From contig JAEWKA010000008.1 of assembly GCA_023386265.1 (NCBI GenBank), positions 62,001 through 126,000 of the forward strand: a DNA stretch of 64,000 nt, given 5' to 3'. This DNA comes from Bacillota bacterium. GTDB lineage: Bacteria; Bacillota; Clostridia; Oscillospirales; Oscillospiraceae. Positions 55,913-64,000 of this stretch are shown one piece after another. The notes under the pieces are model-generated. The model was not told the origin of the DNA and did no database searches. It was given only the letters and a program-made list of their open reading frames with translations. Made by a program: the position numbers and the translations under genes. Position 1 is the stretch's first letter, and every line of letters starts with the position of its first letter.

Positions 55913-57012
55913 CAGCCCTCAAAATCGTCCGCCGAAACATCTACAGCACGTCCTGCGGCCTTAGCCGCCGTTTTCGCCTGTGGGCTCATCAGCTGCACGG
56001 CATTCTCGCGGATTTTCCGCTCCAGCTCGTCGCAAACCTCCGGATTTTCTTTCAGATAGTCCTTAACGGCTTCACGACCCTGAAGCCTTGTATCGCCGAC
56101 GGTGAACCATGCTCCACCCTTATCTATGAGTTCAAGCTTAACGCCGAAATCTATAATCTCACCGATCTTAGAAATGCCCTCGCCGTAGACAATATCAAAC
56201 TCCGCCTCCTTAAAGGGAGGTGCGACCTTGTTTTTAATGACCTTAGCCTTTGTGCGGTTGCCGTATGCCTCTGTCCCGTTTTTCAAGGTCTCGACGCGGC
56301 GCACATCTATACGCACGCTTGAAAAATACTTAAGTGCACGTCCGCCGGGAGTAGTCTCAGGGTTTCCGTACATTACCCCGATTTTTTCACGAAGCTGATT
56401 TATAAAGACGACTATTGTCCTTGTCTTCGAAATTGTACCCGCCAGCTTGCGGAGTGCCTGCGACATAAGCCGCGCGACTACACCGACACTGGAGTCGCCC
56501 ATTTCGCCCTCAAGCTCGCTGCGCGGCAAAAGCGCCGCGACGCTGTCCACAACGACGACGTCAAGAGCGCCCGAGCGCACTAGGGCTTCAACTATTTCAA
56601 GGGCCTGCTCTCCCGTATCCGGCTGTGAAATTAGAAGACTATCGATATCAACGCCCAGAGCTCTTGCGTAAGCAGGCTCAAGCGCGTGCTCAACGTCGAT
56701 GAACGCAACCTCTCCGCCCTGCTTCTGTGCACTTGCCAGAATATGCAGCGCAAGCGTAGTTTTACCGGAGGATTCCGGTCCAAATATCTCAACAATACGA
56801 CCTCTCGGTACGCCGCCTATGCCAAGCGCAAGGTCAAGCGACAGCGAGCCCGTTGAAATCGCCTCGACATTGACGGGTATATCGTCACCGAGGCGCATAA
56901 TCGCACCCTTTCCGTAATTCTTTTCAATTTGTGCGAGAGCAGCTTCCAGCGCTTTTTTCTTGTCATCTGCCTGACCAACCTGAGTAATCGCAAGTTTCTT
57001 CTTTTCTGCCAT
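55912..57012 (-). CDS. recA: Recombinase RecA
   Basis: A 366-residue RecA. Walker A GPESSGKT (78-85), VVVDSVAALLPRSELEGEMG, FINQLREKIGVMYGNPETTP (L1/L2 region). N-terminal helix KALEAALAQIEKNYGKGAIM. The ATG at 57012 follows GAGGTG. No clear LexA box in the 48-bp gap to prmC, so SOS control, if any, lies further upstream. Also needed for cleavage-type prophage induction. Confidence 0.97.
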   Translation of the reverse strand: MAEKKKLAITQVGQADDKKKALEAALAQIEKNYGKGAIMRLGDDIPVNVEAISTGSLSLDLALGIGGVPRGRIVEIFGPESSGKTTLALHILASAQKQGGEVAFIDVEHALEPAYARALGVDIDSLLISQPDTGEQALEIVEALVRSGALDVVVVDSVAALLPRSELEGEMGDSSVGVVARLMSQALRKLAGTISKTRTIVVFINQLREKIGVMYGNPETTPGGRALKYFSSVRIDVRRVETLKNGTEAYGNRTKAKVIKNKVAPPFKEAEFDIVYGEGISKIGEIIDFGVKLELIDKGGAWFTVGDTRLQGREAVKDYLKENPEVCDELERKIRENAVQLMSPQAKTAAKAAGRAVDVSADDFEG

Positions 57013-57059
57013 TCTGTTCACACCTCATCAATCATATTCGCCGTAAGTATCTATTCAAA

Positions 57060-57917
57060 TTAAACGTTTCCGAAAACGACCCTTTCAATTCCTTGAGTGT
57101 CCTTGACGCAGCCTACATTGCTTAGTTCCGCATCTCGCATCAAGTCCATGACATCTTCCGACTGTCCGATGCCGACTTCAAAAATCATCAGTCCGCCGAC
57201 CCTGACCACATTGTGCCACTTCCGAAGTATGGCCCTGTAAAAATCAAGTCCGTCCTCCCCGCCGTCAAGGGCAGAGTGCGGCTCAAAATCTTTCACCGAA
57301 GCATCCAGCGTCTCAATGTCCGCCTTGGGTATATAGGGTGGGTTGCAGGTCAGCATATCAAAGCTGCCCAGCATAACCGGCGGCGTTGCAAGCGCGTCAA
57401 GCTCTATACAGGTGACCCGTGGATTCAGTTTCAGTTTCATCACGTTCTGCTTCGCAACCGAAAGCGCCGCACGGCTGTTATCCGAAAGCACGATGTGTGT
57501 CGCTGGCAGTTCCTTTGCAATCGCGCAGCCTATGCAGCCGCTTCCGGTGCAGAGGTCGATGATGCGAGCATCCATTTTCCGGCCTTTTAACGCCGTAATT
57601 GCCGTATCCACTAGCAGTTCCGTATCGTTTCTCGGAATCAACACATCTCTCGTCACCGTAATGGGCAGTCCGTAAAACTCCCAATTACCCGTTATATAGG
57701 CAACGGGCTCGCCACCAAGCCTTTTTTCCGTAAGCTCGGACACCGTTTCTGCAACCGCTTCCGAAGTATAGAGGTTCATGTCCCGCAAAAGCTGATCCGT
57801 TGATTTTCCGGATACATGGGCCATTATCAGCCTTGTTTCAAGGCTTGATGCCTCAATTCCGCTGTCGCGTAGCCTTTTCCTTGTATTAATATAAATCTCG
57901 TTGTATGTTTTTGGCAT
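57060..57917 (-). CDS. prmC: Release factor glutamine methyltransferase
   Basis: A 285-residue SAM-dependent enzyme that methylates the GGQ glutamine of RF1/RF2. GEPVAYITGNWEFYGLPITV, IDLCTGSGCIGCAIAKELPA (SAM loop) and the catalytic NPPY in LTCNPPYIP are all present. In an operon between DUF1385 and recA. Confidence 0.95.
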   Translation of the reverse strand: MPKTYNEIYINTRKRLRDSGIEASSLETRLIMAHVSGKSTDQLLRDMNLYTSEAVAETVSELTEKRLGGEPVAYITGNWEFYGLPITVTRDVLIPRNDTELLVDTAITALKGRKMDARIIDLCTGSGCIGCAIAKELPATHIVLSDNSRAALSVAKQNVMKLKLNPRVTCIELDALATPPVMLGSFDMLTCNPPYIPKADIETLDASVKDFEPHSALDGGEDGLDFYRAILRKWHNVVRVGGLMIFEVGIGQSEDVMDLMRDAELSNVGCVKDTQGIERVVFGNV

Positions 57918-57946
57918 CTAAGAAAATCCTTTCAGTGAAAAACGCC

Positions 57947-58897
57947 TCACCACTCGTCCTGTCCCTTTTTCTCGGGTATAACGAGTCTCAGCGCCTCGAT
58001 GGCGCATTCAATCATGCCATCGTCGGGCTCTGCGGTGGTGAGCCGCTGAAGCGCTTTTCCGGGAGCTGACAGGGCGGACGAGAGCCAGTTGTCATGCTTT
58101 CCGGCCCAGTGGATTATTTCGTAGGAAATACCCATAACAACCGGCAGAAGCAGGATACGTAGGAGCATACGCAACAGCACATTGTTCCAGCTCAGGAACG
58201 AAAACACGAAAATACTGATTATCATAACGATAAAAAGGAAGCTCGTACCGCACCTGGGATGAAAGCGCGACTGCTCACGCACATTCTCGACTGTGAGAGG
58301 CAGGCCCTTTTCGTAACAGAAAATCGACTTGTGCTCCGCTCCGTGGTATCTGAACACCCTTTTCAAATCGGGCGATTTGGTACAGAAGTACATATACAGG
58401 AAGAATATTATAAGACGCAGGGCGCCCTCGGTCAAATTGCGCAGAATCGAAGAATCCGTTAAATTTGTTACAAAGCCTGCGAGCAGAGTCGGCAAAAGCA
58501 CGAATAACCCGACCGAAAGGCAGATTCCGAGGAAAACGGCAAAGCCTATGAGAGCCTTCTCCGCTTTTTCCGAACCGAGCTTTTCTTCCACCCATTTATC
58601 GAATTTCGTCGGCTGCTCCTGCTCCTCCTCCGGCATAAAGGACGCCGAATAGGTCAGAGCTTTTACGCCATAGACCATCGATTCGATGAAAATGATTATG
58701 CCGCGCAAAAACGGCCAGCCCAAAATCTTGTATTTTTCTCTTATGAAATGCGGTTCACTTTCTTTAGTAACAAGCCCTTCCGGAGTTCGCACAACTATTG
58801 CTTGCTTGGAAGGACCTCTCATGAGTATGCCCTCGATAAGAGCCTGTCCGCCTATATTGGTACGAAATTCCTCCGCGGCTTTTTTCTTTTTGCTCAT
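57947..58897 (-). CDS. DUF1385 membrane protein (YqhQ-like)
   Basis: A 316-residue protein starting with a conserved NIGGQALIEGILMRGPSKQA segment, then GIIIFIESMVYGVKALTYSA, several hydrophobic helices and FRYHGAEHKSIFCYEKG, all marks of the YqhQ/DUF1385 family. It is found near prfA/prmC in Firmicutes. Function unsettled. Here it directly precedes prmC. Confidence 0.9.
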   Translation of the reverse strand: MSKKKKAAEEFRTNIGGQALIEGILMRGPSKQAIVVRTPEGLVTKESEPHFIREKYKILGWPFLRGIIIFIESMVYGVKALTYSASFMPEEEQEQPTKFDKWVEEKLGSEKAEKALIGFAVFLGICLSVGLFVLLPTLLAGFVTNLTDSSILRNLTEGALRLIIFFLYMYFCTKSPDLKRVFRYHGAEHKSIFCYEKGLPLTVENVREQSRFHPRCGTSFLFIVMIISIFVFSFLSWNNVLLRMLLRILLLPVVMGISYEIIHWAGKHDNWLSSALSAPGKALQRLTTAEPDDGMIECAIEALRLVIPEKKGQDEW

Positions 58898-58935
58898 TGT
58901 TAGTTTCCTTTCGGGTAAACGATTTTATCGCTATT

Positions 58936-60354
58936 TTATCTGCTGACAGGCAGCCTTATCGTAACGCAGACTCCGCCATCCTCGGCATTTGCAATGATAA
59001 GGTCTCCGCCGTGGCGCGCAACTATCTCATCACAGACCGCAAGTCCGATACCGCTTCCGCGCTCCTTCGAGCTGCCCTTGTAAAACTTTTTCTTGACGAA
59101 CGGAAGTTCAGAAGGCAGTATACCCGGACCGTGGTCTCTGACCTTAATTACCACATAGTCCCCGTGCTTTTCCAAGGACACTTCGATTATTTTGCCGTCC
59201 TTGCCGTATTTCGAAGCGTTGTCCAGGATGTTCAGAAAAACCTGTCTTATTCGCTCTGGATCCCCCGGAATCAGCGGTATGCGCTGAGAGCTGGGGGTAT
59301 ATTCAAGCTCCATATCCATTTGACGGAGCAGCTCACCATAGGCAAAAATCGAATCCTCAAGCTCGGCCTCGATGTCCATTTGTTCAATATTGAGATTAAA
59401 CCGCCCATCCTGTATGCGCGTGAACTCCAGAAGCTCCTCGACCATTTTTGTAAGTCTTGCGGCTTCCTTTGAAATAATGGCGACGCCCCTCTGCGAATCC
59501 CCCTTAATTTCGGGGTCATACATCAAAGTTTCGCTCCAGCCTGTGATAGCGGTCAGGGGCGTTCGTAGCTCATGTGAAACGGAGGTGATGAATTCCGTCT
59601 GCATCTTTTCCGACTGACTTATCTTGGCGGACATTTCATTTATGGCGTCTGTCAGGTCTCCAATCTCGTCGTTATATTTTTTCTCAGCCTGTATGCCGTA
59701 GCTGCCCTCGGAAATCTGCCGTGCCAGCTTTGTAAGCTCATGTATCGGCTCGATGATTGTGCGAATAAAGTACATATTCGAAAAAAATACGATTATGACG
59801 ATTAAAAGCCCTATTCCGAAGGCAATAGCCGTAATCTGGACGACCCTCTTATCGATGAGCTCAAGACTCGTAACATAGCGCATAATTCCGACAATCGAAC
59901 CGTCAGCATATTTCATCGGCGCCGAAACAGACATAAGTCTCTCGCCCGTGTCCGGGCTCACGCCCTTCCAATAGCTGATTTTACCCTCATCAAGCGCGCT
60001 TACGATGTCCGGCGTTCCTGGAGAGGAGCCGGCGGAAATGCCGTAGCTAGAAACCTCGACCCGCCCTTTCGTGCTCACGAACTGGAGCTCGATGGAATCT
60101 TTGTCCTCAAAGGACTCGGTGTAGCGGTAAGCACTTTCGTAATACTCAAGATAGCTCTTTGAAACATAGGTCGTGAAAAACTCGACAGCGGTCTGCGCTT
60201 TGTTTTCAAGTCCCGTGCGGGCGGTTGAATAGTAGTAATTATAAATGGCAATAGAAAACGCGATAATGGATACGAAAACGACAAGCAGAACACCGGCAAT
60301 GCCGTTGAGCATCCACCTACCCTTTATACCCTTAAAGTTCATGTCGCGTCTCAC
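58936..60354 (-). CDS. Sensor histidine kinase
   Basis: A 472-residue two-pass kinase: TM1 about 17-39, an extracytoplasmic sensor domain (40-173), TM2 174-195, HAMP (196-248), HisKA with phosphoacceptor His261 in SVSHELRTPLTAI, and HATPase_c with N box LDNASKYG and GSGIGLAV. Follows its response regulator by 30 bp. The sensed signal is unknown. Confidence 0.95.
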   Translation of the reverse strand: MRRDMNFKGIKGRWMLNGIAGVLLVVFVSIIAFSIAIYNYYYSTARTGLENKAQTAVEFFTTYVSKSYLEYYESAYRYTESFEDKDSIELQFVSTKGRVEVSSYGISAGSSPGTPDIVSALDEGKISYWKGVSPDTGERLMSVSAPMKYADGSIVGIMRYVTSLELIDKRVVQITAIAFGIGLLIVIIVFFSNMYFIRTIIEPIHELTKLARQISEGSYGIQAEKKYNDEIGDLTDAINEMSAKISQSEKMQTEFITSVSHELRTPLTAITGWSETLMYDPEIKGDSQRGVAIISKEAARLTKMVEELLEFTRIQDGRFNLNIEQMDIEAELEDSIFAYGELLRQMDMELEYTPSSQRIPLIPGDPERIRQVFLNILDNASKYGKDGKIIEVSLEKHGDYVVIKVRDHGPGILPSELPFVKKKFYKGSSKERGSGIGLAVCDEIVARHGGDLIIANAEDGGVCVTIRLPVSR

Positions 60355-60384
60355 CGTCCCCTGCGAATGTCAAATCAGTCTGTA

Positions 60385-61077
60385 TCAGAAGCCCCATTTA
60401 TAGCCGTATCCCCAGACCGTTGTGATGAAAGAGGGAATGGTCGGGTCGTCCTCAATCTTAATGCGCAGCCTTCGGATATTGACGTCAACAATCTTGAGCT
60501 CTCCAAAATAGTCTCTGCCCCAGACATCGATAAGTATATCTTCTCTTGAAAGAGCCTTACCCGGATTGTCTATAAAAAGCTTCATTATCAAATACTCAAT
60601 CTGGGTAAGTCTAATCCTGCTGCCGTTTTTTTCAAGTGTACGGTTGCGTGTATTGAGGCGGAAAGGTCCGCTCGTAATTTCGCCCGATGCCGTTTCTTCC
60701 TCGACATCACCGCCCGCGCGCCTGTATAGAGCGTCGACCCTCGCTGTGAGCTCCGCGGGAGAAAAGGGCTTTGTAACGTAATCGTCCGCGCCCGTCATCA
60801 GCCCCGTCACCTTATCCATTTCCTGGCTTTTGGCGGTCAGCATGATAATGCCGATCTTAGAGCCCGAGGCACGTATGCGCCTGCAAACCTCGAACCCGTC
60901 GATATCGGGAAGCATAACATCCAGAAGTGCGACCTTAACGTCGGGGTTCTTCTTGAGCTCTTCAAGCGCCTGTTCGCCGGTCTCGGCCTCTATCGGCTCG
61001 TAACCGGAGCGTCTAAGATTGATGACAACGAAGCTTCGGATGCTAGATTCGTCTTCCAAAACCAGAACTTTTTTCAT
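60385..61077 (-). CDS. OmpR-family response regulator
   Basis: A 230-residue regulator from the ATG at 61077 (GAAAGGATC upstream). Receiver with phosphoacceptor Asp53 in VALLDVMLPDIDG and K in YVTKPFSP; C-terminal winged helix (DILIDVWGRDYFGELKIVDV NIRRLR). Partner of the kinase downstream; likely acts on envelope genes. Confidence 0.95.
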   Translation of the reverse strand: MKKVLVLEDESSIRSFVVINLRRSGYEPIEAETGEQALEELKKNPDVKVALLDVMLPDIDGFEVCRRIRASGSKIGIIMLTAKSQEMDKVTGLMTGADDYVTKPFSPAELTARVDALYRRAGGDVEEETASGEITSGPFRLNTRNRTLEKNGSRIRLTQIEYLIMKLFIDNPGKALSREDILIDVWGRDYFGELKIVDVNIRRLRIKIEDDPTIPSFITTVWGYGYKWGF

Positions 61078-61137
61078 AGCAGATTGATCCTTTCGTTTAT
61101 AATGGAAAAGCCCAGCCAATACAGGAAAAAATATAAA

Positions 61138-62436
61138 TCATAGCGCCCCTGTGTTAAACTCGGACGATATTAGGTGGAAGCGGTCTATTATATCCTGCTG
61201 CGCTCCGTTACTGTCCATTATCTTCGCCGCGTAAATGACAGTCCCTCTGCTCAGAAGCACAAAGCGGCCGTCAATCGTAGCTCTTTCTGTCCTGTTTTCG
61301 TCATTGAAAGTATATATAGCCAGCCTGTCCGTAAGCTCTCCTGTTTCTTCGTCAACAGAAGAAAAGATGAGCGTTCGTTCGCCGGAAACGGAGCCTTCCC
61401 GCCTAACCGAGACTGTGCTTCTCCATTCTTCGGGCAGCATAAAAAACCAGCCGTCCGTATAATCGTGACAGGTCGAAGCGCACTTCACGCTTTTACCTTC
61501 AACGTCAAAGGTATACCAGTCAAAAATCCAGTATTCGACCGTGCCCAAAAGCTTTTCAGCAAGCGGCACATCGAGCGACCCGTTCCCGTCAATATCGGTG
61601 CTGTAAACGGAGAAGTACCTTTTCGTACTGCTGTCCTCGGCTGTACCGCAACTTAAATTTTTCAGTTCGCCGTCAGCCGAAACGATAATATCCGTAACAA
61701 GAAAGCTGCTGTCCTCCGCGGAGTACGGTCCTTCGACAAAGACCGCCGGGGTTCCGTCAGCAATTGCCGCGATACGGAAACGGTCCGCAGTCCTGAGCGA
61801 AGCGGAGAGTCTGGCTGACTCTTGCGCAACATTCCCGCTTTTATAAATGGTATACATATCGACCATGCCGCCGCTGGCTTCAAGGTTGAGCGTAATTATA
61901 TCCGTTATCCCGTTCGAATCTAAATCGCCGAGCCTGAAATCGACACAGCTTGCCGTAAGCAAAACGGAAGACTTCCAATCCTTCATTGAATAAACTTTCA
62001 GAAGCCGAAGCTCTGCGCTGACTTCCCAGGTAACAAGGATTTCAGAAGCACCGTCACCATTTATATCGGCACATTCGACACGCCCAATTGCAGTTCCGTC
62101 ACCAGCAATTGCCGCAGCCAGGGCGTAATTCCCCCCCGTTTTAAGGTAAACGCAAATTTCGGGCTGGAGGTCTTTATTTCGGAGAAACGCGAGGGCTTCA
62201 TTTGTCCCGTCGCCATCTAGGTCAACAAGCTGAATGCTCTGACGAAGCGAGCCTGCAGTCGGCGCAGAATATTCGCTTCCGGCTCCAATCTCATCGTTAA
62301 TTAGCTCCTGAAGCTGAAGAAATTCCTTGGGCGCCTGCGGAAGGCTGTAAAGCTCGTCAATTCCCGCAAGCGAACAGCCGGATAGTAGAAAAAGCACGGC
62401 GGCCATGGCGACAAAAAGTCCCCGTCTCTTTTTCAA
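61138..62436 (-). CDS. Lipoprotein with VCBS/FG-GAP-like repeats
   Basis: A 432-residue lipoprotein from the TTG at 62436 (GGGAGG upstream); lipobox LLSGC. Mature part is a beta-propeller-like chain of Asp-rich FG-GAP/VCBS motifs: VDLDGDGTNEALAFLRNK, ADINGDGASEILVTW, GDLDSNGITDIITL, TDIDGNGSLDVPLA. Located at the head of the operon with the two-component system, so it might be its sensor or target. Unknown ligand. Confidence 0.85.
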   Translation of the reverse strand: MKKRRGLFVAMAAVLFLLSGCSLAGIDELYSLPQAPKEFLQLQELINDEIGAGSEYSAPTAGSLRQSIQLVDLDGDGTNEALAFLRNKDLQPEICVYLKTGGNYALAAAIAGDGTAIGRVECADINGDGASEILVTWEVSAELRLLKVYSMKDWKSSVLLTASCVDFRLGDLDSNGITDIITLNLEASGGMVDMYTIYKSGNVAQESARLSASLRTADRFRIAAIADGTPAVFVEGPYSAEDSSFLVTDIIVSADGELKNLSCGTAEDSSTKRYFSVYSTDIDGNGSLDVPLAEKLLGTVEYWIFDWYTFDVEGKSVKCASTCHDYTDGWFFMLPEEWRSTVSVRREGSVSGERTLIFSSVDEETGELTDRLAIYTFNDENRTERATIDGRFVLLSRGTVIYAAKIMDSNGAQQDIIDRFHLISSEFNTGAL

Positions 62437-62485
62437 AGCACCGCACCTCCCTAAAATCGGACAAAAACGCACAATATGTGAATGT

Positions 62486-62491
62486 ATTATA
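62486..62491 (-). promoter_or_regulatory. Extended -10 promoter element of the lipoprotein operon
   Basis: Minus-strand TGTTATAAT with TATAAT at 62486-62491, about 50 bp upstream of the TTG start. No good -35 seen. The transcript could run the whole way to pgsA as the genes are spaced by 20-60 bp. Confidence 0.5.
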
Positions 62492-62577
62492 ACATGCCGG
62501 ACGAAAAAATGGTAGTGTAAAATCACAACGTATTATACTACATCTCAACACAAAACGAAGTTATCGCTTTATAGTTC

Positions 62578-63740
62578 TTAAGCAATCTTGCTAACCAAAT
62601 ATCTGTGTTTTTGAATCAGCTTCTCAATTTCTGCATAAGCTTTGAGTTTCACTTTCAAAGAGCCATCCGTTTCAACGACGATGTATTCTGTATCTTCTAA
62701 AACTTTCTTTTTTGTATATTTGCGTAGTATTTTCCCATTATTTACTTCTTCTTGAATTATTCTGTTTTGTTCTTGAAAATATCTTAATGTTTCCTCTGCC
62801 TCTGTAATATCGCGGTAAATATCATCATTAGTTTTTGATAGGGCTTTTATTTTTTCAATTAATTCAGTTTCCTGATTATCAAGCGGCTTCACTCTCTCGT
62901 CTAACTGTTCTTTTGAGAACGTATCCGATAAGTATAGGTCAAGTAATTTCATTTTTTTCTTTTTCACATCTGAAAGCTGTTCTTCAACGGCTTTTATTTC
63001 GTCTATGCTTTGGGCATCAATGCGACTAGTTAGAGCATTTATTATATCTGTTAATTCTTTAATACCGTCTCTGATTTTTAACCATATTTTTATTGTATAC
63101 CCCCCACTATTTATCACGCTATCAAGAGTTTCTTGAGATACATTTGGATTGTTGCAAAGCATGATTCTGTTTCCATTCTCATCTCTTGACATTTGTCGCT
63201 TTTTTGTACACGCATAGTACCTCGTGAATTTGCCATTATAATTCTTTGTATTGCTTACCATATACTTTGATCCACAGCAACCGCAGATTACTTTTTGAGC
63301 ATAATCAGTAGCTCCATGATTAATCCCTTTTCCAGTCAGGCTATCGCTTTGTAAGATATGCTGTATCTTGTTACATCTTATCTCATTCGCTCTATCAAAT
63401 TTCTCTCGGCTAATAATTGCAGGTATTTTTTCTGTCTCGAATATTATTTGTTCGGATTTGTCTCTGATTTGCGCAGTGTGTTTTGCGAAAACAATGCCGG
63501 TATCATACTTCATTCTCGCCGCTATACCACAATACTTTTCATTTTTTATTATGGAGCGAATTACTCCCTCTGAAAAAGGTTTTCCATGTCGATTAAAAAT
63601 GCCCTTTGAGGTCAATGTACTTGCTATCCTACGAACACCAAATCCGTCTAGGTACAGATCATATCCTCAAGTAATTTTTCTAATAGAGGTCTGCTGGCCT
63701 GCTTATTTAAATAATCTATTTCCGGGTGATAGTTTCTCAT
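62578..63740 (-). pseudogene. Decayed serine recombinase (internal deletion and frameshift)
   Basis: The intact-looking C-terminal part (345 residues from an internal Met) has the recombinase domain (SKGIFNRHGKPFSEGVIRSI IKNEKYCG), zinc ribbon (CGCCGSKYMV..YACTKKR) and coiled coil. Upstream the frame stays open through YDLYLDGFGVRRIAS. A separate start at 63740 with GGAG makes MRNYHPEIDYLNKQASRPLL EKLLEDM then stops at 63648. That looks like the end of a resolvase domain joined out of frame after about 100 residues were lost. The catalytic serine region is missing. Confidence 0.85.
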
Positions 63741-63766
63741 AATATTTACTCCTTTTATTTTTATTT

Positions 63767-63931
63767 CTAAACGGTCTTATCTTGTTGATTAGATAATTGG
63801 GGCCGAGAAAAAAAGGACTTAGAATTAATCATCTGTGAAAACTCCTTTTTCTTTTGCCGTTGTCTGTAGGTTGCCATATACATACGTCTGTGAGCCATTT
63901 TTAACTCAACCGGGATTTTTGCTCTAGCCAC
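63767..63931 (-). CDS. Small basic protein beside the recombinase remnant
   Basis: A 54-residue protein from a GTG at 63931 (AGAGGG upstream): VARAKIPVELKMAHRRMYMA TYRQRQKKKEF..., ending SNQQDKTV. Arg/Lys-rich. Probably part of the same decayed mobile element, as small basic ORFs are common upstream of serine recombinases. No family recognised. Confidence 0.45.
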   Translation of the reverse strand: MARAKIPVELKMAHRRMYMATYRQRQKKKEFSQMINSKSFFSRPQLSNQQDKTV

Positions 63932-64000
63932 TTAATCACCCTCTTAGCTCTATAAGTATATTAATATTACATTACAGTAAAATTCCGAATGTAATTACCC

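Noticed and set aside
1..64000. CRISPR array or tRNA array
   Set aside because: No regularly spaced direct repeats and no complete tRNA cloverleaf were found on reading both strands.

Overview
The window looks like a chromosome segment of a low-to-moderate GC, spore-forming Clostridia (most likely Oscillospirales/Ruminococcaceae-like). The evidence is a T-box-controlled cysE-cysS operon, a fluoride riboswitch on crcB, a BofC-like protein, DUF1292 and DUF1385 proteins, a prmC-recA-recX-rimO-pgsA gene string, frequent TTG starts with strong GGAGG ribosome binding sites, and Firmicutes siphoviruses. The assignment comes from gene content only; no search was run.

Layout. (1) 1-6190: the packaging/head end of a prophage (prophage A) that continues off the left edge, all on the minus strand (small and large terminase, portal, protease, decoration-like protein, major capsid, connectors). 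It abuts host DNA with no lysogeny or replication genes on this side. (2) 6240-12267: host genes: a strong-promoter structured ncRNA (6S-like), DUF1292, a BofC-like protein, a class A penicillin-binding protein, a fluoride channel behind a fluoride riboswitch, a lipoprotein, a membrane protein and a ComFB-like protein. (3) 12287-50720: a complete-looking 38.4-kb siphovirus prophage (prophage B) bounded by a 16-bp direct repeat, inserted in the last codons of cysS. (4) 50683-62436: host cysS, cysE with a T-box leader, an inverted-repeat cluster, then a long co-directional minus-strand run: lipoprotein, response regulator, histidine kinase, DUF1385, prmC, recA, recX, rimO, pgsA. (5) 62578-63931: a decayed serine recombinase and a small companion ORF.

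Prophage B reads from its left end as: an accessory HTH-ImmA/IrrE gene with a partner; a plus-strand membrane protein; lysis (holins, amidase, XhlA-like); tail and fibres; tape measure; tail tube; connectors; P22-type coat; scaffold; minor head; portal; terminases; a late regulator; then small early genes, a SleB-type hydrolase, thyX, VRR-NUC, an SF2 helicase, a candidate replication origin with ten GTGGGACT iterons, a DUF927 helicase, a CHC2 zinc-finger protein, SSB, a PD-(D/E)XK nuclease, a Sak4-like ATPase, a Rad50-like ATPase and an AbrB-like regulator. It ends with a divergent Cro/CI switch carrying CCTAAG operators, a short HExxH protein, a zinc-ribbon/OB protein and the large serine integrase beside attR.

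Most noteworthy: the integration site, where the phage supplies a new C-terminus to CysS (VKYYHK in place of the predicted native VKWKRA) and moves the native cysS terminator 38 kb away; two short plus-strand transcription units, each with a near-consensus promoter and an intrinsic terminator, embedded in the minus-strand early operon; a 27-residue hydrophobic plus-strand peptide resembling type I toxins; and the iteron cluster around an AT-rich core.
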